A DNA stretch of 64,000 nucleotides, taken from Pseudomonas marginalis. GTDB lineage: Bacteria; Pseudomonadota; Gammaproteobacteria; Pseudomonadales; Pseudomonadaceae. The notes below the pieces were generated by a model. That model saw only the letters and a program-made list of their open reading frames with translations. It ran no database searches and had not been told where the DNA came from. The DNA is taken from the NCBI RefSeq assembly GCF_001645105.1, contig NZ_LKEG01000026.1, positions 649 through 64,648 on the forward strand, in the 5' to 3' direction. This document shows, piece after piece, positions 8,164 through 16,818 of this stretch (position 1 is the stretch's first letter; each line of letters begins with the position of its first letter). The position numbers and the translations under genes are program-made.

Positions 8164-9114
8164 ATGTTGAGTAGAACTGCCTCGGATTTGTACTGGATGT
8201 CGCGCTACCTTGAACGCGCGGAGAACCTCGCGCGCATGCTCGACGTCAGCTATTCGCTGTCGCTGATGCCCCAGGATGGGCGCGGTGATGGCCTGCATGA
8301 ACTGGCCATGCCGCTGTTGATCACCGGCACCCTGGAGGATTACCACGCACGTCACGGTGAATTGCACGCTGAACGCCTGCTGCACTTCTTTGCTCTGGAT
8401 GCGGCCAACCCGGCCAGTATCTACAGTTGTCTCGGCGCCGCGCGGGCCAGCGCCCATGCGGTGCGTGGGCGAATTACCGCCGACATGTGGGAAAACATCA
8501 ACGCTACCTGGTTGGATATCCGTGATATCGCCCAGCAGGGCCTGAGCCGTTATGGCATGAGTCGGTTCTGTGAGTGGGTCAAGGAGCGTTCCCATCTGTT
8601 CCGGGGCGCCACCTACGGCACCATCATGCGCAACGATGCCTTCCGCTTTATTCGCCTCGGCACGTTTATCGAACGCGCCGACAACACGCTGCGCTTGCTG
8701 GACGCACGCTATGAAATGGCCGGTGACCAGGCCGAAGCCGTCACCGATGGCACTGCGCATGCCTACTATCAATGGAGTGCTTTGCTGCGGGCCTTGTCGT
8801 CGTTCGAGGCCTACACTGAGATTTATCGCGATGCGCCCGGCGCCCGGCAAGTCGCTGAGTTGCTGCTGCTGCGCGCCGATGTGCCGCGCTCACTGCGTGC
8901 CTGCAGCGAAGAGATTGACCAGATCCTGGCCAGCCTGCCCGGCATCAACGGCCGCCCGGCCCAGCGCCTGGCCGCCGAGATGGATGCGCGCCTGCGCTTT
9001 ACCGCCATTGATGAAATCCTTGAGGAAGGCCTGCATGCCTGGCTGACCGACTTTATCCCCTTGGTCCGCCAATTGGGCGACGCCATCTACAGTTCCTACC
9101 TGGAGGCCGCATGA
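8164..9114 (+). CDS. Alpha-E domain protein (DUF403)
   Basis: The product is 316 aa and mainly helical, starting LSRTASDLYWMSRYLERAEN, which is the family hallmark, with WLDIRDIAQQGLSRYGM and FIRLGTFIERADNTLRLLD further on. Alpha-E proteins almost always accompany circularly permuted ATP-grasp and transglutaminase genes, as here. Their activity is unknown. The gene starts four bases after the ATP-grasp stop and ends with an ATGA overlap with the next gene, so the three are translationally coupled. Confidence 0.9.
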   Translation: MLSRTASDLYWMSRYLERAENLARMLDVSYSLSLMPQDGRGDGLHELAMPLLITGTLEDYHARHGELHAERLLHFFALDAANPASIYSCLGAARASAHAVRGRITADMWENINATWLDIRDIAQQGLSRYGMSRFCEWVKERSHLFRGATYGTIMRNDAFRFIRLGTFIERADNTLRLLDARYEMAGDQAEAVTDGTAHAYYQWSALLRALSSFEAYTEIYRDAPGARQVAELLLLRADVPRSLRACSEEIDQILASLPGINGRPAQRLAAEMDARLRFTAIDEILEEGLHAWLTDFIPLVRQLGDAIYSSYLEAA

Positions 9115-9914
9115 GACTCTCCATCAGCCACGAAACCACTTACCACTACGAAGACCAAGTGCGCGCCAGCATCCAGTACCTGCGCCTGACGCCCCATGAC
9201 AGCGAGCGCCAGCATGTGCTCAGTTGGCAACTCGACCTCCCGCGTCCGGTGCGTGCCCAGGTGGACCCGTTCGGCAACATCCTGCATGTGCTGACCCTGG
9301 ATGAACCCCACGACGCCATCATCATCGGAGCGCGTGGCCAAGTGGACATCGACGAACTGCGCGAGGCCGAACACGAGAGCCAATCGCCATTCCCGTTCCT
9401 GCGCTGCACCCGCCTGACCGAGCCCGATGAAGCGCTGCGCGGCTTTGCCGACCAGCATTGCCATCAACGTCGCGATCGCACGGCGTTGATCGACCTGATG
9501 CATGCACTTAACCAAGCGATGGTCTACACGCCGGGCGCGACCGAAGTCGACACCTGCGCCGCCCAGGCTTTCGCCGGCCGTGCGGGCGTGTGCCAGGACC
9601 ACACCCACGCGTTTTTGGCCTGCGCACGCAGCCTGGGCATCCCTGCGCGGTATGTGTCGGGGTATTTGTATTCCGAGGACAGCACGCACCTGGCCAGCCA
9701 TGCCTGGGCCGAAGCCTGGCTGGATGACGCTTGGTACAGCTTTGACGTGACCAACCAGCTGGCCCGCCCGGAGCGGCATTTGAAACTGGCGGTAGGGTTG
9801 GATTACCTGGATGCCTGCCCGGTGCGCGGCATGCGTCGCGGCGGCGGTCATGAGCAGATGCACGCGAAGGTGTTCGTGGCGCCGACGCCGGTGATTTCCG
9901 TCCAGCAGCAATAG
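9111..9914 (+). CDS. Transglutaminase-like cysteine peptidase/ligase
   Basis: The product is 267 aa. An N-terminal beta domain typical of bacterial transglutaminases (LSISHETTYHYEDQVRASIQYLRL) precedes a papain-like core. The catalytic Cys is in GRAGVCQDHTHAFLACARS (about 162), His in SHAWAEAWLDDAWYSFD (about 200) and Asp follows in FDVTN. No signal peptide is seen, so it is probably cytosolic. It closes the CP-ATP-grasp/alpha-E operon and may hydrolyse or transfer the amide bond made by the ligase. Confidence 0.9.
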   Translation: MRLSISHETTYHYEDQVRASIQYLRLTPHDSERQHVLSWQLDLPRPVRAQVDPFGNILHVLTLDEPHDAIIIGARGQVDIDELREAEHESQSPFPFLRCTRLTEPDEALRGFADQHCHQRRDRTALIDLMHALNQAMVYTPGATEVDTCAAQAFAGRAGVCQDHTHAFLACARSLGIPARYVSGYLYSEDSTHLASHAWAEAWLDDAWYSFDVTNQLARPERHLKLAVGLDYLDACPVRGMRRGGGHEQMHAKVFVAPTPVISVQQQ

Positions 9915-9945
9915 CCTGATCGTGGGTCTGCCAGCGGTTTTGTGG

Positions 9946-10084
9946 CTTGTAGTGAGCGGGCTTGCCCCGCGCTGGGCTGCGAAGCGGCCCTAATCAAGCA
10001 GAATGCGGTGCATCAGGTATTGCCGAGGCGCCTGGATCAGGGCTGCTTCGCCGCCCAGCGCGGGGCAAGCCCGCTCACTACAAG
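9946..10084. repeat. Inverted pair of REP elements (GTAGTGAGCGGGC class)
   Basis: The left arm at 9946-9977 (CTTGTAGTGAGCGGGCTTG...) and the right arm at 10051-10084 are near-perfect reverse complements about 32 bases long, separated by a 75-base spacer. This is REPIN architecture. It lies between convergent genes. Related single copies are at 16767 and 54215. Confidence 0.8.
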
Positions 10085-10884
10085 GGCTGTTTGCGCGCGG
10101 CCATGTGCTTTAGATACTCAACCAATAAATCCAGCTCATTGTCCGGCAACACGCTGGCGGCGAATGCCGGCATCTTCGCCTGTGGCCAATGCCGCAGGCT
10201 CTGCGGGTCACGGATATAGCGCTTGAGGAAATAACCGCCAAAATACTCGGTGGGGTTATAGGGGACATTCAGGTCCGGCCCCACCTGTGCATCACCGGCG
10301 CCATTGAGGCGGTGACAGGCCAGGCAGTTTTTCTGGAACAGCGCAAAGCCCTGGTTGATCGGGTCATTGGGCGCCAGCGTCGGGTCGGGCAACAACGCCG
10401 GAAAACGCTCCGCCACGGTCTTCAACTGCTTTATCCCGGAGATCTGGAACGGCCACTGCTCCGGGCTGATAGACCCGGCCTGTGGATCGGTCCACACCAG
10501 GTAGAACGGCCCGGCACTCGGTTTGCCATCCGCCAGTGCGGGCCATGGCTGGGCGGGGTCCTCCACCGCGAGCCAGGCGCGTGCACCGTGGTTTTCCAGC
10601 AGCGGCGCAGCCGTGAGTTCGGCGGCGAATCCATCGAGGGCAACGGCTTGCAGGTGGCTCTCAGGTTTCAAACCCGGTAGGAGCACCGCCAGCGGCACTG
10701 CACGATAGGTCATGGTGCGCTTGTAGGACACGTCATCAACGATCTGCACCGTTTGCGCTTGCGGGTGCTTGAGCAGGTCGGCGGTCTGCCAGGTCTTGCG
10801 GGTGTGGTCGAGTTCGACGGTCAATTGCGCGGCTGAAGCGGGAAGGCCGATCAGCAAGGCGAGGAGGGCAAGGATAGCTTTCAA
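10078..10884 (-). CDS. Exported c-type cytochrome with N-terminal oxidoreductase-like domain
   Basis: With a TTG start at 10884 the product is 268 aa and opens with a classic signal peptide (KAILALLALLIGLPASAA). The C-terminal third holds the single haem motif CLACH and a later PQAKMPAF that supplies the axial Met. The central part (RTMTYRAVPLAVLLPGL, GARAWLAVEDPAQPWP, LVWTDPQAGSISPEQWPFQI) resembles molybdopterin-oxidoreductase-like accessory domains. The start is uncertain: a GTG at 10920 or an ATG at 11052 are in frame, but the latter overlaps the micropeptide gene. It is likely a periplasmic electron carrier; its partner is not identified. Confidence 0.72.
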   Translation of the reverse strand: MKAILALLALLIGLPASAAQLTVELDHTRKTWQTADLLKHPQAQTVQIVDDVSYKRTMTYRAVPLAVLLPGLKPESHLQAVALDGFAAELTAAPLLENHGARAWLAVEDPAQPWPALADGKPSAGPFYLVWTDPQAGSISPEQWPFQISGIKQLKTVAERFPALLPDPTLAPNDPINQGFALFQKNCLACHRLNGAGDAQVGPDLNVPYNPTEYFGGYFLKRYIRDPQSLRHWPQAKMPAFAASVLPDNELDLLVEYLKHMAARKQPL

Positions 10885-11044
10885 GATGCAGGCTCGAATC
10901 AACGTGGCGATTGGGCTCACGATACCGGAAATCGGCGCGCAAAAAGACAGCCCCTGCAGGACCGCTATGCGCAATGTCCCGGCAGGCGCTGCCAAAAGCT
11001 GCAAACCCTGTGCTGTGATTGCACGGAATGGGGCCGTGGAGGGG

Positions 11045-11140
11045 TCACCCAATAACCTTGGTTAAGTTGGGCAAGATCAAAATCAGTGTGGTGGCGAACA
11101 GAATGAGTCCCGCCTGACGTACTTTCGAATGTTTAAACAT
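11045..11140 (-). CDS. 31-aa single-pass membrane micropeptide
   Basis: A complete short frame starts at ATG (11140) and stops at TGA (11047). It encodes a basic N-terminus (MFKHSKVRQAG) followed by one hydrophobic helix (LILFATTLILILPNL) and a short tail. Upstream lies AGGCAG and, further up, AATAACAACAA at 11154-11164, resembling the A-rich motif recognised by Hfq/Crc in Pseudomonas. The layout (positively charged start, single helix) is typical of regulatory membrane micropeptides. I do not recognise the family and conservation is untested. Confidence 0.5.
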   Translation of the reverse strand: MFKHSKVRQAGLILFATTLILILPNLTKVIG

Positions 11141-11454
11141 GGCTGACTGCCTTTTGTTGTTATTCCTGAGCGTCAAATACGTGCCGGTTTTATTTCAGTA
11201 TGGCGAGATGACGTGTCACTTTTCTTACAGCTGCTCCAGCAAAACCCGGCAGCAACTTCTTACTGATTCAACCTTAGAGCCCTCGTTCTTCTTGGCTTAG
11301 ACCCATTTCATATCAGCTAATCAGCATTTCAGCTTAAAAAGGCATGAGGCATAACGCCATCTTGGCGCCAATGCCTTGGCTAGACAGCTAAAACGATTAA
11401 TCAGGTAATTACCTTAGGAGGCTACCGTTCGTCCGAGCGAGGGGGTCAACAGCA
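11141..11454. other. Intergenic region upstream of the beta-oxidation genes
   Basis: About 310 bases lie between divergent transcripts. An imperfect hairpin at 11342-11374 (AGGCATAACGCCA / TGGCGCCAATGCCT) is visible, and the A+T-rich 11390-11420 may hold the promoter for the thiolase operon. No convincing fatty-acid-regulator palindrome was found. Confidence 0.4.
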
Positions 11455-11535
11455 ATGAGCGCATCCGTCATTGAAACCGTGTCAATCGGGCCTAAGGTGG
11501 AGGCACACCTGCACATCGGTTCGAGGACATCATGA
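11455..11535 (+). CDS. Possible 26-aa leader peptide overlapping the thiolase start
   Basis: A short frame (ATG at 11455, beginning [20 protein letters not shown]) has GAGGGGG about ten bases upstream. Its TGA overlaps the thiolase ATG as ATGA. This geometry would couple thiolase translation to the leader. The thiolase also has its own GAGGA site, so the leader may be fortuitous. Confidence 0.3.
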   Translation: MSASVIETVSIGPKVEAHLHIGSRTS

Positions 11536-12737
11536 CCCAAGCTTTGATCTTTGATGCGATACGTACGCCCCGTGGCAAAGGCAAGTCGGACGGCGCCTTG
11601 CACAGCGTCAAACCGGTTAACCTGGTAGCCGGTTTGCTCACCGCCCTGGCCCGACGCAGCGACCTCGACACCCAACAAGTGGACGACATCGTGCTCGGTT
11701 GCGTGACCCCGGTGGGCGACCAGGGTGCCGACATCGCCAAGACCGCCGCCCTGGTGGCCGATTGGGACGTCAGCGTCGCAGGCGTCCAGATCAACCGCTT
11801 CTGCGCTTCTGGCCTGGAAGCGGTCAACCTGGGCGCGATGAAGGTGCGCTCCGGCTTCGAAGATCTCGTGGTGGTCGGTGGCGTCGAATCCATGTCCCGC
11901 GTGCCCATGGGCAGTGACGGAGGCGCCTGGGTGCTCGACCCGCAGACCAATCTGCACAGCCACTTCACCCCACAGGGCATCGGCGCGGACCTGATCGCTA
12001 CCCTCGAGGGGTTCACCCGCCAGGACGTCGACGCCTTTGCCCTGCATTCACAACAGAAAGCGGCCAGGGCATGTGCAGACGGTTCCTTCAACACGTCGCT
12101 GATTGCGGTGCAGGACCAGAACGGCATTGTGCTGCTCGACCATGACGAATTTATTCGCGGCGACTCCACCCTCGAAGGCCTTGGCAAGCTCAAGCCCAGC
12201 TTCGAAATGATCGGGCAGATGGGCTTCGATGCCACTGCGCTGCGGGTCTACAGCCATGTGGAGCGCATCAACCACGTACACACGCCGGGCAACAGCTCCG
12301 GCATCGTCGATGGCGCCGCATTGATGTTGATCGGCTCCGAGGCCAAGGGCCGCGAACTTGGCCTGCAGCCCCGGGCGCGTATTGTCGCCACGGCGGTCAC
12401 CAGCACTGACCCGACCATCATGCTCACCGGCCCCGCGCCTGCCACGCGCAAGGCCCTGGCCAAGGCTGGGTTGCGCGTTGAAGACATCGACCTGTTCGAG
12501 GTCAACGAAGCGTTTGCCTCGGTGGTGCTCAAGTTCATCAAGGACATGCGCATCGACGCGGCACGGGTCAACGTGAACGGCGGCTCTATCGCCATGGGCC
12601 ATCCGCTGGGCGCCACCGGCTGCGCGATCCTCGGCACCCTGCTCGACGAACTGGACGTGCGCCAGCAGCGCTACGGCCTGGCCACGTTGTGTGTCGGCGG
12701 TGGCATGGGCATCGCCACCATTATCGAACGCCTCTGA
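11532..12737 (+). CDS. Acetyl-CoA C-acyltransferase (thiolase)
   Basis: The product is 401 aa and full-length. The acyl-accepting Cys is at residue 91 in [14 protein letters not shown]. The C-terminal signatures [17 protein letters not shown] (His357) and TLCVGGGMG (Cys387) complete the active site. It cleaves 3-ketoacyl-CoA to acetyl-CoA and a shortened acyl-CoA. The next gene, 16 bases on, encodes the matching hydratase/dehydrogenase, so the pair is a beta-oxidation operon like FadA/FadB or FadI/FadJ. Chain-length preference cannot be read from sequence. Confidence 0.93.
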   Translation: MTQALIFDAIRTPRGKGKSDGALHSVKPVNLVAGLLTALARRSDLDTQQVDDIVLGCVTPVGDQGADIAKTAALVADWDVSVAGVQINRFCASGLEAVNLGAMKVRSGFEDLVVVGGVESMSRVPMGSDGGAWVLDPQTNLHSHFTPQGIGADLIATLEGFTRQDVDAFALHSQQKAARACADGSFNTSLIAVQDQNGIVLLDHDEFIRGDSTLEGLGKLKPSFEMIGQMGFDATALRVYSHVERINHVHTPGNSSGIVDGAALMLIGSEAKGRELGLQPRARIVATAVTSTDPTIMLTGPAPATRKALAKAGLRVEDIDLFEVNEAFASVVLKFIKDMRIDAARVNVNGGSIAMGHPLGATGCAILGTLLDELDVRQQRYGLATLCVGGGMGIATIIERL

Positions 12738-12753
12738 GCCCAAGGAATCTGTC

Positions 12754-14901
12754 ATGACCCAAGCCATTCGTTACGAAAAAGGCCAGGACGGCATCGTCGT
12801 GCTGACCCTCGACATGCCCGGCCAGAGCGCCAACACCATGAACAGCGTGTACCGCGAGGCCATGGCGGCCACGGTCGAACGCCTGGAGGCGGAAAAAGAC
12901 GGCCTTGCCGGGGTGGTCATCACTTCGGCCAAGAAGACATTTTTTGCGGGTGGCGACCTGAATGAACTGATCAAGGTCGACACGGCTCACGCCAAGGCAT
13001 TTTACGACAGCGTGTTGGTGTTGAAGGCACAGCTGCGGCGCCTGGAAACCCTCGGCAAGCCCGTGGTGGCCGCCATCAATGGCGCGGCGCTGGGAGGCGG
13101 CTGGGAGATTTGCCTGGCGTGCCATTACCGTGTCGTGCTGGACGACAAATCGGTGCAGCTTGGCCTGCCGGAAGTCACCCTGGGCCTGCTGCCGGGTGGC
13201 GGTGGGGTGGTGCGCATGGTGCGTTTGCTGGGGCTGGAAAAGGCCTTGCCGTATTTGCTCGAAGGCAAGAAAGTGCGGCCGCAACAGGCACTGCAAGCCG
13301 GTCTGGTCAATGAGCTGGCGGCGGACCGCGAACAGTTGCTGGCCAAGTCACGCGCCTGGATCCTGGCCAATCCGGACGCCAAACAGCCGTGGGACAACAA
13401 AGCCTACCAGATCCCCGGCGGTACGCCGTCGAGCCCGAAAGTTGCCCAGATGCTGGCGATCGCGCCATCGATTTTGCGCAGTAAAACCCAGGGCTGTTTC
13501 CCCGCCCCGGAGAAAATCCTCTGCGCTGCCGTCGAAGGCGCCCAAGTGGACTTCGACACCGCACACCTGATCGAAACCCGTTATTTCACCGAGTTGGTGA
13601 CCGGGCAGGTGGCGAAAAACATGATCGGCACTTTCTGGTTCCAGCTCAACGAGATCAACGCCGGCCGTTCACGGCCGCAAGGGTTTGCACCCTATGTCAC
13701 ACGTAAAGTCGGCGTGCTGGGTGCGGGGATGATGGGGGCGGGGATCGCTTATGTCAGCGCCAGCGCAGGCATCGACGTGGTACTCAAGGACGTCAACCTG
13801 GCCGCCGCCGAGAAGGGCAAGGCGCATTCGGTGGCGCTGCTGGACAAGAAGGTCAGCCGTGGTCAGTTGACGGCGCAACAGCGTGAAGCCACCTTGGCGC
13901 GCATTCATCCTACGGCCTCCGATGCCGACTTGGCGGGTTGCGACCTGATCATCGAGGCGGTGTTCGAAGACCGCGAACTCAAGGCCAAGGTCTCGGCTGC
14001 TGCGCAAAGCGTGGTCGGCGCCGAGGCCGTGATCGCCTCCAACACGTCCACCTTGCCGATCAGCGGTTTGGCCACGGCGGTGCCGGATCAGGCCAAGTTC
14101 ATCGGCCTGCACTTCTTCAGCCCGGTGGACAAGATGCCCTTGGTGGAAATCATCAAGGGTACCCACACCAGCGACGAAACCCTGGCCCGAGGGTTCGATT
14201 TCGTACTGCAAATCAAGAAAACTCCGATCGTGGTCAACGACCGTCGTGGCTTCTTCTCCTCGCGGGTGTTCGGTACCTTCACCAATGAAGGCATCGCCAT
14301 GCTCGGCGAAGGCGTGGCCGCGCCGATGATCGAGACCGAAGCCCGCAAGGCCGGCATGCCGGTGGGGCCGTTGGCGGTGTCGGATGAAGTCTCCCTCAGC
14401 CTGATGAGCCATATCCGACAGCAGACGTCCAAGGATCTGCTGGCAGAAGGCAAGGCCGTGCCGACACATCCGGCGACGGCGGTGATCGATCTGCTGGTCA
14501 ACGAATACAAGCGCGTAGGCAAGGCGGCGGGGGGCGGTTTCTATGAATACCCCAGCGGTGGGCAAAAGTACCTGTGGCCAGAGTTGAAAAGCCGCTTTGA
14601 ACGGCCCGACCAACGCATCTCGCCACAGGATGTGCGCGACCGCCTGCTGTTTATCCAGGCCATCGAGACCGTGCGCTGTGTGGAGGAGGGGGTGTTGATG
14701 TCCACGGCAGACGCGAACGTGGGGTCTATTTTCGGCATCGGTTTCGCGGCCTGGAGCGGCGGCGCTCTGCAGTTCATCAACCAATATGGGTTGAACGACT
14801 TTGTCGCCCGCGCTCGTTACCTGGCCGAGCAATATGGCGAACGGTTCGCACCGCCGACATTGTTGTTGGATAAAGCGGCACGCGGTGAAGTGTTCCGGTG
14901 A
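12754..14901 (+). CDS. Bifunctional enoyl-CoA hydratase / 3-hydroxyacyl-CoA dehydrogenase
   Basis: The product is 715 aa. An N-terminal crotonase domain (about 1-190: FAGGDLNELI, GAALGGGWEICLACHYR, PEVTLGLLPGGGG) is followed by an NAD-binding domain from about residue 317 (VGVLGAGMMGAGIAY) with catalytic His in GLHFFSPVDKMPLVE (about 451), and a C-terminal dehydrogenase domain repeated once. This is the FadB/FadJ layout. It hydrates trans-2-enoyl-CoA and oxidises the 3-hydroxyacyl-CoA with NAD+. It is co-transcribed with the thiolase. Confidence 0.93.
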   Translation: MTQAIRYEKGQDGIVVLTLDMPGQSANTMNSVYREAMAATVERLEAEKDGLAGVVITSAKKTFFAGGDLNELIKVDTAHAKAFYDSVLVLKAQLRRLETLGKPVVAAINGAALGGGWEICLACHYRVVLDDKSVQLGLPEVTLGLLPGGGGVVRMVRLLGLEKALPYLLEGKKVRPQQALQAGLVNELAADREQLLAKSRAWILANPDAKQPWDNKAYQIPGGTPSSPKVAQMLAIAPSILRSKTQGCFPAPEKILCAAVEGAQVDFDTAHLIETRYFTELVTGQVAKNMIGTFWFQLNEINAGRSRPQGFAPYVTRKVGVLGAGMMGAGIAYVSASAGIDVVLKDVNLAAAEKGKAHSVALLDKKVSRGQLTAQQREATLARIHPTASDADLAGCDLIIEAVFEDRELKAKVSAAAQSVVGAEAVIASNTSTLPISGLATAVPDQAKFIGLHFFSPVDKMPLVEIIKGTHTSDETLARGFDFVLQIKKTPIVVNDRRGFFSSRVFGTFTNEGIAMLGEGVAAPMIETEARKAGMPVGPLAVSDEVSLSLMSHIRQQTSKDLLAEGKAVPTHPATAVIDLLVNEYKRVGKAAGGGFYEYPSGGQKYLWPELKSRFERPDQRISPQDVRDRLLFIQAIETVRCVEEGVLMSTADANVGSIFGIGFAAWSGGALQFINQYGLNDFVARARYLAEQYGERFAPPTLLLDKAARGEVFR

Positions 14902-14914
14902 TCGAGCGGGGGCT

Positions 14915-14939
14915 TGCCTTGAAGGGGTATTTCAAGGCA
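14915..14939 (+). terminator. Weak hairpin after the beta-oxidation operon
   Basis: The perfect stem TGCCTTGAA / TTCAAGGCA has a seven-base loop but no T-run, so it is at most a weak or Rho-assisted stop. Confidence 0.35.
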
Positions 14940-14985
14940 GGCTCTGGGGTGTGCAATATTCCCATCACCGTGTCAGGTATTTTTT

Positions 14986-15711
14986 ATGTCGCTACGCGTC
15001 TGTATCCTGGAAACCGATATCCTGCGTCCAGGCTTGATCGATCAATACCAAGGGTACGGGCAGATGTTCAAGCGCCTGTTCTCCAAGCAGCCGATCCCCG
15101 CCGAGTTTGTCGTCTATAACGTAGTGAACGGTGAATACCCCTCCGACGACGAAGTGTTCGACGCGTACCTAGTGACCGGCAGCAAGGCCGATTCCTTCGG
15201 CACTGACCCGTGGATCCAGACCCTCAAGACCTATCTGCTCGAACGTTACGAGCGCGGCGACAAGCTGCTCGGTATCTGCTTCGGTCACCAATTGCTGGCG
15301 CTGCTGCTGGGCGGCAAGGCTGAACGCGCGAGCCAGGGTTGGGGCATTGGCATCCACGACTATAAGCTCGATGCCAAGGCGCCGTGGATGAGCCCTGAAG
15401 TGGAAGAGCTGACGCTATTGATCAGCCACCAGGACCAGGTCACCACACTGCCGGAAAATGCTACGGTCGTTGCGTCGAGCGCTTTTTGCCCGTTTGCGGC
15501 GTACCACATCGGCTACCAGGTGCTGTGCTTCCAGGGCCACCCGGAATTTATCCACGACTATTCCCGCGAGTTGCTGGAAATTCTTCAGACAACCCTGGGC
15601 GAAAAGATCTACACAAACGGCGTGGCCAGCCTGGAGCGCGACCACCACGGGGCGACTGTGGCGGAATGGATGATGCGTTTTGTGGCGCACAAACCCGAGG
15701 CCCGGGTTTAA
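14986..15711 (+). CDS. Class I glutamine amidotransferase
   Basis: The product is 241 aa. The nucleophile Cys98 is in LLGICFGHQLLA and the His-x-Glu pair is in CFQGHPEF (about 184-186), which gives a complete GATase1 triad. No synthase domain is attached, so it is a stand-alone amidase/transferase as in gamma-glutamyl hydrolases or GuaA-like proteins. Its substrate is unknown. It follows the beta-oxidation operon, and its stop codon overlaps tail-to-tail by four bases with the CorA-type gene on the other strand. Confidence 0.85.
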   Translation: MSLRVCILETDILRPGLIDQYQGYGQMFKRLFSKQPIPAEFVVYNVVNGEYPSDDEVFDAYLVTGSKADSFGTDPWIQTLKTYLLERYERGDKLLGICFGHQLLALLLGGKAERASQGWGIGIHDYKLDAKAPWMSPEVEELTLLISHQDQVTTLPENATVVASSAFCPFAAYHIGYQVLCFQGHPEFIHDYSRELLEILQTTLGEKIYTNGVASLERDHHGATVAEWMMRFVAHKPEARV

Positions 15712-16679
15712 AGCCAACCCGAACGCTTGAAACTCGCCCACAAGCCGGTGCAACCGGTCGCAATCAACCCGAGCACCGCAAAATAGCCGTAGTGCCATTG
15801 CAGCTCGGGCATGTTCTGGAAGTTCATCCCATAAATCCCCGCCACCGCGGTGGGGAACGCCAGGATCGCCGCCCACGCGGCGAACTTGCGCTGCACCACG
15901 CTCTGGCGCGAGGCCTCGAGTAGCACGCCGATTTCGATGGTCTGGCTGGCAATATCGCGCAGAGTGGTGAGGTCTTCCATCTGCCGCGTCACGTGAATCT
16001 GCACATCGCGGAAATACGGGCGCATGTTCTTGTCGATAAACGGGAAGTTGAGTTTCTGCAGCTCCTGACTGATCTCCACCATCGGCGCCACATAGCGCTT
16101 GAGCCGCAGCACATCGCGACGCAGGCCATGGATCTTCTGGATGTCGCGTTCACTCAGCGAACTGCACAGCACATTGCGCTCCAGCTCATCGATCTCGGCA
16201 TGGATCGCTTCGCTCACCGGTTGGTAGTTTTCGGTGACGAAATCCAGCAGCGCATAGAGTACGAAATCTTCCCCATGCTCCAGCAACAGCGGCCGCGCCT
16301 CACAGCGCTGGCGCACAAAGCCGTAGGACGCGGAATGACCGTTGCGTGCGGTGATGATGTAGCCGTTGCCGGCAAAGATATGGGTCTCGATAAACTCCAG
16401 CTTGCCGTTCTCGCGCACCGGTGAATAGGTGACGATAAACAGCGCGTCGCCAAAGGTTTCCAGCTTGGGGCGGCTGTGTTTTTCCAGGGCGTCTTCGATG
16501 GCCAGTTCATGCAGGTTGAACTGGCGTTGTAGGTTGGCCAGTTCCTGTGCGTCGGGTTCTTCCAGGCCGATCCACACAAAGTGGCCGGGTTTGGCGGCCC
16601 AGGCCGCGCCTTCATCAAGGGTGATATCAGTGACTTTCTTACCGGCGCTGTAGACGGCGGCCGCAACAACTCTACCCAT
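15708..16679 (-). CDS. CorA-family divalent-cation transporter
   Basis: The product is 323 aa. A large acidic cytoplasmic domain with long helices is followed near the C-terminus by two membrane segments. The CorA signature YGMNF ends the first (FAAWAAILAFPTAVAGIYGMNF). It should be a pentameric Mg2+/Co2+ channel of the inner membrane. I chose the ATG at 16679 with AAGAAG upstream; a GTG at 16691 would add four residues. A more divergent relative, CmaX, is at 59455. Confidence 0.88.
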   Translation of the reverse strand: MGRVVAAAVYSAGKKVTDITLDEGAAWAAKPGHFVWIGLEEPDAQELANLQRQFNLHELAIEDALEKHSRPKLETFGDALFIVTYSPVRENGKLEFIETHIFAGNGYIITARNGHSASYGFVRQRCEARPLLLEHGEDFVLYALLDFVTENYQPVSEAIHAEIDELERNVLCSSLSERDIQKIHGLRRDVLRLKRYVAPMVEISQELQKLNFPFIDKNMRPYFRDVQIHVTRQMEDLTTLRDIASQTIEIGVLLEASRQSVVQRKFAAWAAILAFPTAVAGIYGMNFQNMPELQWHYGYFAVLGLIATGCTGLWASFKRSGWL

Positions 16680-16766
16680 GGTGCTGATCACTTCTTATTG
16701 GGAGGACACGTGTTGGGCAGCTTAGCCTGAATGGCGTTCCGTCGTAGCCGTCGTTTCTGCAAGCTT

Positions 16767-16809
16767 TTGTAGTGAGCGAGCTTGCTCGCGCTGGGGTGCG
16801 AAGCGCCTT
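16767..16809. repeat. Single REP element (GTAGTGAGCGAGC class)
   Basis: TTGTAGTGAGCGAGCTTG with a CTCGCGCTGGGGTGCGAAGCG tail matches the arms at 9946 and 54215. It lies between the end of plsC and the start of the CorA gene. Confidence 0.65.
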
Positions 16810-16818
16810 TGGCAGTCT

